Counted from the stretch's first letter, positions 34,433 through 45,795 are shown. The stretch: 64,000 nucleotides of DNA from Rubrobacter aplysinae (GCF_001029505.1 NZ_LEKH01000001.1:337648-401647); one strand, 5' to 3'. Notes: generated from the sequence alone by a model not told the origin. A program made the numbers and translations.

Positions 34433-34700
34433 CTATGAGACGTGCCCGTAGTCGGGCGGCGGGTTGTTGATCGGGATGTCCTCACCGCCGAGGGGGAGGG
34501 CCTCTTCCGCTATTTTTCGTCTGTTGCTCGTCCGTTATGCCGGCGGCCGCCGTCCGGGCCGCGCCTCTGGACGAGCGTATCTCCTCGCCCACCTTCTCGG
34601 CTAGGCTTTCGCTCCTCGGATGGTTGAAGAGGGTCTCCGCGCCTTCCTGGGTCGCGCTCCGCGCTATGGCGGTCCCGACGCCGCGGCCGGCCCGTATCAC
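34433..34700 (-). pseudogene. Small hypothetical gene interrupted by a one-base frameshift
   Basis: From GTG 34700 the first frame encodes GVGTAIARSATQEGAETLF, then a charged stretch ending TAAAGITDEQQTK, with strongly GC-biased third positions. At a run of five A's (complement of 34513-34517) the frame becomes poor. Skipping one base restores a coherent product that continues IAEEALPLGGEDIPINNPPP and stops at 34433. Intact length would be about 89 residues. The cause may be an indel error, a real mutation, or (less likely) programmed +1 slippage. I recognise no family. It follows the PH-domain gene on the same strand. Confidence 0.5.
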
Positions 34701-34766
34701 CCTACCGGCGGGCTTCTCGTGTACCCGACTCCGGGCGGGGAGTGGCGCTCGCGCGCCAGCCCGGGT

Positions 34767-35051
34767 CTACTCGTAGAGGCCGGCCTTCTGCTTCTGGGAC
34801 TCCACCGCCTTCTTTATGCCCCGGGCTTCGGGCAAGGAGAGGCGCTCGAGCTTGTACTGGCGACCCTTGTTGGTCTGTACTGTCAGGGTGCAGTTTACGA
34901 AGCCCTTTACGGATACCGCCGACACGTCCCTGAGATCCAGCGTCTCCGTTTGTTTGTTCTGCCAGCCGCTGTGGAGCTCCATGCGCCGCGGGTAGACCTC
35001 GACTATGTTGTTGCTGCTCCCCGTCGCCTGGGCAATGGGCCTGTCTTCCAA
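34767..35051 (-). CDS. Small bacterial PH-domain protein
   Basis: This 94-residue protein is a single bacterial pleckstrin-homology-like sheet: IVEVYPRRMELHSGWQNKQT, ETLDLRDVSAVSVKGFVN, CTLTVQTNKGRQYKLERLSL, then the closing helix PEARGIKKAVESQKQKA. It has no membrane segment. Such domains usually bind proteins or membranes; the partner is unknown. The start TTG 35051 is fixed by AGGAGGAG just upstream. It lies downstream of the ammonium transporter on the same strand, separated by about 125 bases. Confidence 0.65.
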   Translation of the reverse strand: MEDRPIAQATGSSNNIVEVYPRRMELHSGWQNKQTETLDLRDVSAVSVKGFVNCTLTVQTNKGRQYKLERLSLPEARGIKKAVESQKQKAGLYE

Positions 35052-35176
35052 ATCGCTCCTCCTGGGCTTCCGGGTGACCTGGTCTAGTTTGGACGACCCT
35101 CTACGACGCCGGACGCGGCAAGACCCCGGAGCCGTAGTCCCGGAGTCTTGCTGCGGTCTGGTCTTGACCTGTCCGG

Positions 35177-36580
35177 TTAGGCGTTGGACCTGGTGACCTC
35201 TGGCCTGCCGGATCCGCCTGCACTACCGTTGCCGGTGCTGGGATGATCCGTCGCGACGAGGCCCTCGGAGTATCCGTAAACTCCGTGCTCGCTGATATCG
35301 AGACCGTTCATCTCCTGGTCGGCCTTGACCCGGATGCCGATGGTCGCCTTGAGCAAGGCGAAGACGGCGAACGAGGCTACGAACACGAATGACGCTACAG
35401 CTGCCACGGAGAGCGCCTGCACGCCGAGCTGGGCGAGGCCGCCGCCGTAGAACAGGCCCGGCCGGCCGCCGTTTGCCGCCGCGAGCGCCGGGGTTGCGAA
35501 CAGCCCGGCGGAGAGGGTGCCCCAGACGCCGCCCATACCGTGGGCCGCTATCGCGCCGATGGGGTCGTCTATGCCGATGTTGTCCATGAGTACCATCGTG
35601 CCGTACATGACCGCGCCGGCGATGAAGCCTATGACCACCGAGGCCCAGGGGGCAACGAAGGCGCAGGTCGCGGTGATGCCGACCAGGGCCGCTATCGCGC
35701 CGTTCGCCGCCATGCCGACGTCCACGTTGCGGCGGTGGAGGTAGCATACGGTCATCGCGCCGATCACGCCTGCCGCGGCGGCCAGGTTGGTGGTGAGGGC
35801 TATGTTCGCGATGTCGGGGGTCGCGGCGAGGGTGGAGCCGGGGTTGAAGCCCTGCCAGCCGAGCCACAGGATCAGGACGCCGAGTACGGCGAGCGGCATG
35901 TTGTGGCCGGGGATGTTCACGGGGCGGCCGTCATCATCGTACTTGCCGAGCCTGGGGCCGAGGACGATGGTGCCTGCGAGGGCGGCGACCGCGCCCGAGA
36001 GGTGCACCACCGTAGAGCCCGCGAAGTCCTGCTTGCCGAGGGCGGAGATCCAGCCCTCTTCGCTCCAGATCCAGTGCGCCACTATCGGGTAGATCACGCC
36101 GGCGAAGATGACGGCGAAGATCAGGTACACGCTGAACTTGGTCCGCTCCAGCATCGTGCCCCACACGATCGCGAGTGCGACCATGGCGAACGCGGCCTGG
36201 AACAGGAACAGCATCGAGAGCGGTATCGTCCCGGCGTCTATGCCGCCGGTGAGGAAGAAGCCTTCGAGCCCGAAGATGGCGTTGCCCGTACCGAAGGCTA
36301 TGCCGAAGCCTACGGCCCAGAACATCAGCGCCGCGATAGCCATGTTCGCCAGGATCTTTGCGACGACGCTGCCGACGTTCTTCATCCTGGAGAATCCGAC
36401 CTCCAGCATGGCGAAGCCCGCCTGCATGAACAGCACCAGCACGAACGCCAGCATCACCCACACCGTGTCCATGATCCCGACCATCTCCTGCATGCTGGGA
36501 GAGTCCTGGGCGAATGCCACGGACGGTAGCGCCGTCACCAGTGCCAGTGCGGTAAAGATCGTTAGCGTTATTCGGCGCAA
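35177..36580 (-). CDS. amt: Ammonium transporter (Amt/MEP/Rh family) with signal peptide
   Basis: The 467-residue precursor has a cleavable signal peptide (ending PSVAFA-QDS near residue 25) and eleven helices. Amt hallmarks are FMQAGFAMLEVGFSR near the first helix, DFAGSTVVHLSGAVAAL with the first pore-region His, and GIDDPIGAIAAHGMGGVWG with the second. The start is TTG 36580 because AGGAGG sits seven bases upstream. The ATG 18 bases earlier contains that site within its own coding sequence. It conducts ammonium for assimilation. No glnK/glnB lies next to it, which is unusual for amt; a PucR-type regulator is upstream instead. Confidence 0.93.
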   Translation of the reverse strand: MRRITLTIFTALALVTALPSVAFAQDSPSMQEMVGIMDTVWVMLAFVLVLFMQAGFAMLEVGFSRMKNVGSVVAKILANMAIAALMFWAVGFGIAFGTGNAIFGLEGFFLTGGIDAGTIPLSMLFLFQAAFAMVALAIVWGTMLERTKFSVYLIFAVIFAGVIYPIVAHWIWSEEGWISALGKQDFAGSTVVHLSGAVAALAGTIVLGPRLGKYDDDGRPVNIPGHNMPLAVLGVLILWLGWQGFNPGSTLAATPDIANIALTTNLAAAAGVIGAMTVCYLHRRNVDVGMAANGAIAALVGITATCAFVAPWASVVIGFIAGAVMYGTMVLMDNIGIDDPIGAIAAHGMGGVWGTLSAGLFATPALAAANGGRPGLFYGGGLAQLGVQALSVAAVASFVFVASFAVFALLKATIGIRVKADQEMNGLDISEHGVYGYSEGLVATDHPSTGNGSAGGSGRPEVTRSNA

Positions 36581-36738
36581 AGCCGTGCCTCCTCGCATCT
36601 CATTTACAAGCTGTTGACAGATACCGGACAGCTTATGGATCGCGGTTTTCGAGGTCTTTGGCCCGGCGTACAAATATCGGGCCGCACGTAGCGCCCGGGG
36701 TTGTACTCCGTGTCTAGTTATGGTGGTTCAGGGTGTTA

Positions 36739-38457
36739 TTAGGCGGAGTTCGAGGGGTGGGAGGGTGAGTGCCCGAGGAGCTGCATCACCTTTATGCCCA
36801 GGGTAAGCTGCTCACGGTCGTGGCTCTTGTCCACGTCGAGGCCGGTAAGCTCTCCGACGCGGTCCAGGCGGTAGCGGATGGTGTGGCGGTGGGCGAAGAG
36901 GCCGGTGGCGGTCTTGACTGTTGAGGCGTCGTTGCCGAGGTAGGTCGTGAGGGTGTGGACGAGATCGGTGCCGTAGCGGGAGTCGTAGCCGACCACGGGG
37001 GCCAGCGTGTCGCCGTAGAAGGACTCCAGCTCACGGGGGTCCTCCTGCATCACGCGGAACAGGAGCTTGTAGGTGCCGGTCTCCTCGAAGGTCGAGATGG
37101 AGGATGGGCCGTGGATCCTGTGCCCGATCTCTAGCGCAACCTCGGCCTCCGAGTAGGCTCCGGTGAGCTCTGAGGGGTCCGGGGCGTAGCGTCCGATGCC
37201 GATGGAGACGGTGAGGTCTGGCAGCAGCCCTTTGACGTAGCGTTGTATCCGGGTGGCGAGCCGGTGCGCCCGCTCTGGGAGCTCCTGTTTCGGCGTGGTC
37301 TCCGAGGGCGCTAGCAGGAGTATTACGTTATCCGAGCGCGGGCCGGTGAGGAAGTTGGTGAAAAGCTCGCGGGCCTGGAGGCGCACGGCGTCGGCGAGTC
37401 GGCGCTTTATCTCCTGGATGGCGGGCTCCTCAAGCTGGCGGCGGCCCAGGTAGCGGGCGAAGTCGTCTATGTCCACGATCAGGGCCAGCGCGCCGCCGGA
37501 GAGGTTGGCGCCGAGGTACCCGGCGCGCTGCAGGAGGAGATCCAACGATCCGTGGTGACCGCTTATTAGGTCGTCCACGAAGTCGCCGCGGACGCCGAGC
37601 TCGGTCTCCAGCCTCACTCGCTCCTTGTCGAGCTCTCCCTCCAGCGTCCGGCGGGCCCAGTACAGGAGCACGACGTCCTCCGGCCGTAACGGGCTTTCCG
37701 AGAGGTCCATCCACAGGTATCCGGCGGGGGAGTCCGGCTTGCCGATGGGGGACCAGAAAGCCTCCTTGTCGCCGACGCGCCACCGCTCGACCGGCACCGA
37801 GAGGAACCCGTCGGGCAGGCGGGCGTAGCGGTCGCGGCGCTCGCGGCGGGTCTCCTCGACGCCGAGCCTCCTGGAGGCCCGCAGGCCCTGCTCCTCGATA
37901 AACGAGAGTAGCCCTCCGTTCTCCGAGAGGCCCGAGCCGGATGGGCCGGAGGAGCCGCCCAGCAGCCGTCCGACCGCGTCCTCGAGCACGACCTCGCGCC
38001 CGAAGAGGCCGGAGACGCGGGAGATCAGATCCTCCAGCGGAGTCCCGTCAACGCCTTCGAGCAGGGTGCGGGCGGAGCTGTGAGAGTGCAGCAGCAGCCG
38101 GCTGGTCTCCGTGAACACGGCGAACATGCGCCGCAGGGGCGTCTCGGGGGGGATGGTTACGAGTCCGAGCCCCAGCTCTTCCAGACGCTCCCGGTCCTCC
38201 CCGGAGGGCTCCTCTGTCGTGCGCCACACGAGCGCCGGTGCGCCGGCTTCCTCGAGGCTCCGCAGAAACTCCCCATCCAGGGACTCGCGGGAGGTGACCG
38301 CCGCCTCCTCGCGCTCCAGCCAGCCCTCCCGCTCCGGTTCCAGGGGGCCGTTCTCGTCAACGGCGAGGCCCCGCACCGGACGCCGGGCGTCGCCGGTGAG
38401 CACGCGCCGCGCACCGGCCTCCTCGACCAGGGCCCGGATGAACTCCCCGAGGATCAA
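36739..38457 (-). CDS. PucR/CdaR-type transcriptional regulator
   Basis: This 572-residue regulator has an N-terminal PucR-type sensory region (1-120), a GAF-like middle (about 130-290), a GGDEF-derived CdaR segment (about 300-430, [18 protein letters not shown]), and a C-terminal HTH_30 ([20 protein letters not shown]) that binds DNA. Such regulators control purine, amino acid or sugar-acid use and often act on adjacent genes. It lies upstream of amt on the same strand, so nitrogen control is plausible (inference). The TTG start follows a G-rich tract. A Fur-like box lies 45 bases upstream of it. Confidence 0.8.
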   Translation of the reverse strand: MILGEFIRALVEEAGARRVLTGDARRPVRGLAVDENGPLEPEREGWLEREEAAVTSRESLDGEFLRSLEEAGAPALVWRTTEEPSGEDRERLEELGLGLVTIPPETPLRRMFAVFTETSRLLLHSHSSARTLLEGVDGTPLEDLISRVSGLFGREVVLEDAVGRLLGGSSGPSGSGLSENGGLLSFIEEQGLRASRRLGVEETRRERRDRYARLPDGFLSVPVERWRVGDKEAFWSPIGKPDSPAGYLWMDLSESPLRPEDVVLLYWARRTLEGELDKERVRLETELGVRGDFVDDLISGHHGSLDLLLQRAGYLGANLSGGALALIVDIDDFARYLGRRQLEEPAIQEIKRRLADAVRLQARELFTNFLTGPRSDNVILLLAPSETTPKQELPERAHRLATRIQRYVKGLLPDLTVSIGIGRYAPDPSELTGAYSEAEVALEIGHRIHGPSSISTFEETGTYKLLFRVMQEDPRELESFYGDTLAPVVGYDSRYGTDLVHTLTTYLGNDASTVKTATGLFAHRHTIRYRLDRVGELTGLDVDKSHDREQLTLGIKVMQLLGHSPSHPSNSA

Positions 38458-38501
38458 GCCCGGCCCCCAGGCGAGCCACGGTCGTCGGTAACGCCGCCAG
38501 T

Positions 38502-38520
38502 CGTATTGATAATCATTATT
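38502..38520. promoter_or_regulatory. Fur-box-like AT-rich palindrome upstream of the PucR gene
   Basis: The core GATAATCATTAT (38508-38519) sits in a 19-base site that matches 15 positions of the classical Fur consensus. It is flanked by ATTGA...TCAAT arms. It lies in the 297-base divergent region between the PucR gene (45 bases away) and uvrA (about 235 bases away). Confidence 0.4.
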
Positions 38521-38754
38521 TCAATATATACGAGAGCCAGGAAGAGTGCCTCGAATGCCCTTCTTGGCCTCGCCGGGGGCCGGAGGGTGGGTTCGGGGGT
38601 GTTAGAATCTCGGCCGGCGGTTAGTATCTTTCCGGTGCCCGCAAGCTGTTCGTGCCGTGTGCCGGGGCCGCCTGATAAACAGGACAAACAGTTACGGAGT
38701 CACGACGCCGGGCAGGGTCCCCGATGCTACTCGAGGGTAGGCCCGGAGGGGGAT

Positions 38755-41604
<2,850 letters not shown>

Positions 41605-41606
41605 GA

Positions 41607-42752
41607 GTGGGCTTCACGGCACACGTGGACGTGGTCGGAAGCCTCCTGCGGCCTCCCGGGCTGCTCGAGGCGCGGGAGAGACGCGCCCGAGAGGCTATAC
41701 CTCCCGCGGAGTTCAAGGAGATCGAGGACCGGGCGGTACGGGAGGCGGTCTCACTGCAGGAGCGCGCCGGTCTGCCGGTCGTCACCGACGGTGAGATGCG
41801 CCGGGAGTCGTTCCAGAGCCAGATGACCGAGGCCGTCGAAGGCTTCGGGAACCCTGATCTCGACGCCTTCCTCTGGGGTGAGTGGAAGGGCGACGAGGAG
41901 GTCGGCGACCGGGAGATACGGCGGCCGGCGGATCTCGGCGTCAGAGAGCGGCTGCGCCGCCGGCGGCACCTGGCGGTGGAGGAGTTCGTCTTTGCCCGCT
42001 CCGTGACGGACAGTACTGCCAGGACCATAAAGGTCACCCTTCCAAGCCCGAGCCTGTTCGCCAACCTGTGGTCGCCGGAGGTCTCCGGCGGGGCGTACCC
42101 GACGCTGGACGAATTTCTGGAGGACGTGGCGGAGATACTGCGAGAGGAGGTTGCGGAGCTCACACGGCTGGGTGCGGAGTACCTGCAGCTCGACGCGCCG
42201 CACTACCCGCTGCTCGTGGAGCCGGAGACCAGGTCCTTCTACGAGGAGCGCGGCTGGGACCTGGACCGCTGGCTCTCCAGAGGCATCGAGCTCGATAATT
42301 ACGTGATCGGGGGCCGCGAGGACGTCCCCGGCTCCGAAGCCAACGACGTGACGTTCGCCTTCCACCTTTGCCGGGGCAACCAGGGCAGCCGGTGGTTGGT
42401 CTCCGGCTCCTACGAGCCGATAGCCCGGCACGTGTTCGGCGGCATACACGCCGAGCGCCTGATGCTGGAGTACGACGACGAGCGATCCGACGGCTTCGAG
42501 CCGCTCGCGCACGTGCCGGAGGACAAGGTCGCGGTGCTCGGACTGGTCACCACCAAAAGCCCCCGTCAGGAGAGTGTGGAGGAGCTGCGGCGGCGGGTCG
42601 AGGAGGCCCGGGGGTTCGTGGAACTCGACCGTCTTGCGGTAAGCCCGCAGTGCGGGTTCTCGACCTCGACTCTGGGTAACGCCGTGGGCGTGGAGGACGA
42701 GGAGCGCAAGCTCGCCACGCTGGTACAGGCCGCCGGTGAGGTCTGGGGCTGA
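41607..42752 (+). CDS. MetE-C-like cobalamin-independent methionine synthase family methyltransferase
   Basis: This 381-residue TIM barrel corresponds to the C-terminal catalytic half of MetE. The opening VVGSLLRPPGLLEAR and TDGEMRRESF are typical. The zinc site is suggested by TFAFHLCRGN (His, Cys) and SPQCGFSTS (Cys). Free-standing versions act on small methyl donors or on methylcobalamin-like carriers rather than methyltetrahydrofolate triglutamate; which applies is unknown. GTG 41607 lies almost directly after the uvrA stop, so it is co-transcribed with uvrA though functionally unrelated. Confidence 0.82.
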   Translation: MGFTAHVDVVGSLLRPPGLLEARERRAREAIPPAEFKEIEDRAVREAVSLQERAGLPVVTDGEMRRESFQSQMTEAVEGFGNPDLDAFLWGEWKGDEEVGDREIRRPADLGVRERLRRRRHLAVEEFVFARSVTDSTARTIKVTLPSPSLFANLWSPEVSGGAYPTLDEFLEDVAEILREEVAELTRLGAEYLQLDAPHYPLLVEPETRSFYEERGWDLDRWLSRGIELDNYVIGGREDVPGSEANDVTFAFHLCRGNQGSRWLVSGSYEPIARHVFGGIHAERLMLEYDDERSDGFEPLAHVPEDKVAVLGLVTTKSPRQESVEELRRRVEEARGFVELDRLAVSPQCGFSTSTLGNAVGVEDEERKLATLVQAAGEVWG

Positions 42753-42853
42753 GGCCCTCACGAGGCTCGGGGAGAGGAGCTGGTAAATCTTTCGCAAAGC
42801 GGTCTCGTTGAACAGTTGAAAATTGGCGGAGTGGTGCTAATGTATTCGGCGTT

Positions 42854-43729
42854 ATGGCGGTTACGGGACAGAACAGCGGCCGGGGCTCGATAGTAAGCGG
42901 TAGCTCGGTCATAGCCGCCGGGCTTGCTTCGGCTCTGGCGGCCGCGGTAACCTCCAGCGCGGGGTGGGCCGGAGGGCTCCTCGGGGCCGCGGTCACCACC
43001 ATGATCATCACCGGCGGCTCCGCGATCCTGAACGCTTATCTCCAGAGTGCGAAGAGCCGGGTGCAGGCCGCGCCGGGGAACATCCGGGCCGCCGCGCAGC
43101 GCGTCAGGCCCCAGGGCGGCCGGGTAGACACTGCACCCGTGGATTCGCCAGAGGGCGGGAAAGGGTTCGTAGAGCGCCTGCGCCGGGCCCTCGGCTGGTT
43201 CTCCAGGATTCCCGCCCACCAGCGGCGCTCCATACTCAAGCGAGGCCTCATAGGCGCCGGTGTCGCCTTCGTCATAGGCGTGCTGGCGATAACGGCCATA
43301 GAGTTCGGCATCGGTAACAGCCTCTCGTGCGGCATCTGGAGCAACTGTCCCGCTACCTCCGCTCCCGGCTTCAACGGGGGCAATGCCTACACGGCCGAGG
43401 GTGCCAGGAGCGGCTACTCTGTACTAGGGGGACGTTCCCTCGGGGGCGGCATAAACTCCCAGGCCTCGCCTTACGAGCAGCCGGGCGGCGGCCTCTTCGG
43501 CGGTAATGGTCAGCAGGCTCCGCAGCAGAGCGGGGGCGGGTTGTTCGGAGGCGGTGGCCAGCAGCCCGTCCAGCCCACGCCGCAACAGCCGGTACCCCAG
43601 CAGCCCGCGCAGCCACAGCCCACACCGCAACAGCCGGTGCCCCAGCAACCCGCGCAGCCCCAGCCTACGCCGCAGCAGCCGGCACAACCCGCCCCGGCAG
43701 AGCCCGCGGTACCACAAACACCCCAGTAA
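42854..43729 (+). CDS. Membrane protein with Gly-rich and Pro/Gln-repeat C-terminus
   Basis: This 291-residue protein of unknown family has two N-terminal hydrophobic segments (about 19-60, rich in Ala/Gly/Ser). A basic linker (RVQAAPGNIRAAAQRVRPQG) precedes a third helix near 135-155 (GLIGAGVAFVIGVLAITAIEFG). A loop carrying two Cys (SCGIWSNC) follows. The last 80 residues are low complexity: two GGGLFGG(N/G)GQQ units and then three near-identical PTPQQPVPQQPAQPQ-type repeats. The tail should be disordered and, if outside, may cross or bind the cell wall. ATG 42854 has no clear ribosome-binding site. A perfect 14-base-pair hairpin follows the gene. Confidence 0.65.
   Translation: MAVTGQNSGRGSIVSGSSVIAAGLASALAAAVTSSAGWAGGLLGAAVTTMIITGGSAILNAYLQSAKSRVQAAPGNIRAAAQRVRPQGGRVDTAPVDSPEGGKGFVERLRRALGWFSRIPAHQRRSILKRGLIGAGVAFVIGVLAITAIEFGIGNSLSCGIWSNCPATSAPGFNGGNAYTAEGARSGYSVLGGRSLGGGINSQASPYEQPGGGLFGGNGQQAPQQSGGGLFGGGGQQPVQPTPQQPVPQQPAQPQPTPQQPVPQQPAQPQPTPQQPAQPAPAEPAVPQTPQ
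43565..43705 (+). repeat. Tandem repeats encoding Pro/Gln-rich tail
   Basis: In-frame near-perfect repeats of about 45 bases encode PTPQQPVPQQPAQPQ units, ending in a shorter divergent copy. Copy number could vary by slippage. Confidence 0.8.
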
Positions 43730-43756
43730 TAGAAAAGACACCGGCCCGCCCTACGG

Positions 43757-43793
43757 CTCGACCGGCTACCCTATCTTTCGGTAGCCGGTCGAG
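43757..43793. terminator. 14-bp perfect stem-loop
   Basis: CTCGACCGGCTACC (43757-43770), loop CTATCTTTC, GGTAGCCGGTCGAG (43780-43793). The stem is perfect but no U-tract follows. It lies 28 bases past the repeat-protein stop and probably ends that transcript. Confidence 0.55.
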
Positions 43794-43868
43794 AAGAGAC
43801 GTCCGTGGCTGACGGGTGCCGGCTTTTCCGGCTTTTCCGGCTTCTAGAAACCTTTCTCCGCCTGCGAG

Positions 43869-43907
43869 TTGCACAAAACTCGTGTTGGTTTCTACAATGG
43901 GCATTGT
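43869..43907 (+). promoter_or_regulatory. Promoter and operator-like palindrome of the sodium-dependent transporter
   Basis: -35 TTGCAC (43869-43874), 18-base spacer, -10 TACAAT (43893-43898). The inverted repeat ACAATGGGCATTGT (43894-43907) overlaps the -10 and the expected start point. This is one of the few places in the window with both promoter elements. Confidence 0.5.
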
Positions 43908-43952
43908 CTTTTGGGATAGTGGGTAGCCGGGGCTCTGCCGTGGAGCTTGCAT

Positions 43953-45560
43953 GTGCGCCCCCGGGTTTTGAGGAGGAGTCTTGTCGAGAGGGGGCCCGAG
44001 ATAGAACAGGAACAGCAAGGCGGCGGGCGTAGTCAGTGGGCAACCAGAACCGGATTCATATTCGCGGCCGTTGGCTCGGCCATAGGTCTGGGGAACATCT
44101 GGCGTTACCCGGCGGTGGTGTACGAGAACGGCGGCGGGGCCTTTTTGCTGCCGTACTTTATCGCTCTGGTGACCGCGGGCATACCGCTCCTCATCATGGA
44201 GTATGCCATCGGCAACAAGTACCGGGCCGCCGGGCCGGGGGCCTACGGGGCCTTGTCGCGCCGGTGGAGCTGGCTCGGCTGGTGGCAGGCGGCGGTCTCG
44301 TTCGTTATCGGGACGTACTACATGGTGATCATCGGCTGGGCGATAGGGTTTACCTTCTACGCCTTCGGCACCCGGTGGGGAGGCGGCGGCTCCGGGGAGA
44401 CCACGGAGGACTTCTTCATCGGCAGCTTCTTGGGGCTGACCGACGGCTTCTGGAGCTTCGGCGGCATCCAGCTAAACGTGCTCATCTTCGCCCTGATAGC
44501 GTGGGCCGTCGTTTACACGCTCTTGCAGCTCGGGGTGAAGCGCGGCATCGAGCTTACGAGCCGCATCCTGATACCGCTGCTCGTGGTGATGCTGCTGGCG
44601 ATAACCATCCGGGGCCTGACCCTGCCGGGGGCGGCGCAGGGGCTGAGCACGCTGCTGACGCCGGATCTCTCGGCGCTCGGGAGCCCCGGCGTGTGGGTGG
44701 CCGCCTACGGACAGGTGTTCTTCTCCCTGAGCCTGGCTTTTACGGTCATGATCACGTACGCCAGCTACCTGCCCCGGCGCTCGGAGCTGTCGAACAGCGG
44801 CTTCATAATGGCGCTCGCAAACAGCGGCTTCGAGTTTCTCGCCGCGCTCGGCATCTTCAGCGTGCTCGGGTTTCTCGCCACGCAGCAGAACGCCTCGGTC
44901 GACGAGGTGGTGCAGAGCGGGGTGATCCTGGCCTTCGTCTCCATACCGGAGATCATCAACCAGTTCCCGGGGCTGAACACGCTCTTCGGGGTCCTGTTCT
45001 TCGGCGGCCTGACCTTCGCCGGGCTTACCTCCGCGGTCTCCATCTTCGAGGTCGGCATCGCGGCGGTCGGCGAGAAGTTCAACCTCAGCCGGGCGAAGTC
45101 CGTGAACATCGTGTGCGGCGTGGCGTTCGTCGTGAGCATGCTCTACGTGACCAAGGGCGGGCTCTACTATCTGGACACGGTAGACAACTTCATAAACACC
45201 TACGGGCTGCTGCTCACTGCGATAGTCGAGGCGCTCTTCGTCGGCTGGGTCGTCCGCCAGCTCCCGCAGCTCCGCCAGCACATCAACGACGGCTCGTACA
45301 TCAGGCTCGGGTTCTGGTGGGACGTTCTCCTGAAGTTCGTCACCCCTGTGGCGCTTGTCGTGGCCCTCGTACTCAGCACCATAGAGGAGCTCTCGAGCCC
45401 CTACGAGGACTACCCGGTCAGCGGGATACTGGTGTTCGGCGTCGGAGCGGTGCTCTTCGCCCTACTGGTCGGTATCGTGCTACACAGGGTTGGTAGACGG
45501 AATACGTCGGGCTCCGGGGGAACGCCCCAGGCCACGGACAGCACGAGAGAGGAGGAGTAA
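43953..45560 (+). CDS. Neurotransmitter:sodium symporter family transporter
   Basis: This 535-residue, twelve-helix Na+-coupled amino acid symporter has the family opening QWATRTGFIFAAVGSAIGLG followed by NIWRYPAVVYENGGGAFLLP, and GGLTFAGLTSAVSIFEVGIA in helix 8. Bacterial members take up amino acids such as methionine, alanine or tyrosine. The start is uncertain. I use GTG 43953 (GGAG seven bases upstream). Later strong purine tracts at 43971 and near 43987 are not followed by a standard in-frame start. The stop overlaps the start of a tiny partner gene (TAATG), as in MetP-MetS pairs, which favours methionine/alanine as substrate (inference). Confidence 0.88.
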   Translation: MRPRVLRRSLVERGPEIEQEQQGGGRSQWATRTGFIFAAVGSAIGLGNIWRYPAVVYENGGGAFLLPYFIALVTAGIPLLIMEYAIGNKYRAAGPGAYGALSRRWSWLGWWQAAVSFVIGTYYMVIIGWAIGFTFYAFGTRWGGGGSGETTEDFFIGSFLGLTDGFWSFGGIQLNVLIFALIAWAVVYTLLQLGVKRGIELTSRILIPLLVVMLLAITIRGLTLPGAAQGLSTLLTPDLSALGSPGVWVAAYGQVFFSLSLAFTVMITYASYLPRRSELSNSGFIMALANSGFEFLAALGIFSVLGFLATQQNASVDEVVQSGVILAFVSIPEIINQFPGLNTLFGVLFFGGLTFAGLTSAVSIFEVGIAAVGEKFNLSRAKSVNIVCGVAFVVSMLYVTKGGLYYLDTVDNFINTYGLLLTAIVEALFVGWVVRQLPQLRQHINDGSYIRLGFWWDVLLKFVTPVALVVALVLSTIEELSSPYEDYPVSGILVFGVGAVLFALLVGIVLHRVGRRNTSGSGGTPQATDSTREEE

Positions 45561-45682
45561 TGGGCTTCGGCGCGGTAATAATGCTGCTCATCGGGGCGAT
45601 AGGTCTGTGGGGAGGCTTCGCGCTCGCCGTGGCGCACTTTCTCCGCTCCTCTAACCGGGAGCGCAACGGCAGGGTGAGCTAG
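45560..45682 (+). CDS. metS: MetS-type small subunit of the sodium-dependent transporter
   Basis: The 40-residue protein is a single membrane helix, starting MGFGAVIMLLIGAIGLWGGF and ending with a basic tail (RSSNRERNGRVS). This matches the MetS/MetP small-subunit family, which is needed for methionine/alanine uptake by the adjacent symporter in corynebacteria. The ATG shares one base with the symporter stop and follows GAGGAGG. A terminator follows 23 bases later, so the two-gene operon is complete. Confidence 0.8.
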   Translation: MGFGAVIMLLIGAIGLWGGFALAVAHFLRSSNRERNGRVS

Positions 45683-45705
45683 GGCAAGCTGGTACGAGCC
45701 GGGGA

Positions 45706-45733
45706 CGGCGGGGAGGCCGGATCCTCCCCGCCG
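45706..45733 (+). terminator. Terminator hairpin after the symporter operon
   Basis: CGGCGGGGAGG (45706-45716), loop CCGGAT, CCTCCCCGCCG (45723-45733), then CTCTCATTGT. The stem is perfect over 11 base pairs. Confidence 0.6.
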
Positions 45734-45795
45734 CTCTCATTGTGGGCGTGTTTACGGGTGTGTTAAAAGCACCCTTCTAACCATTACTTTCGCGT

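Noticed and set aside
34228..34485. 85-residue minus-strand frame downstream of the frameshifted gene
   Set aside because: It overlaps the better-supported small gene in another frame, with mixed codon use and no ribosome-binding site.
35540..36529. 329-residue plus-strand frame within amt
   Set aside because: It is His/Arg/Glu-rich antisense shadow of a clear ammonium transporter.
38080..38754. N-terminal extension of uvrA
   Set aside because: It lies antisense to the PucR gene and across the Fur-like site. UvrA homology begins at GTG 38755, which has its own ribosome-binding site.
43565..43705. Regular DNA repeats resembling an array
   Set aside because: The repeats are in frame, about 45 bases, without unique spacers, and encode a Pro/Gln tail. 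They are not CRISPR.
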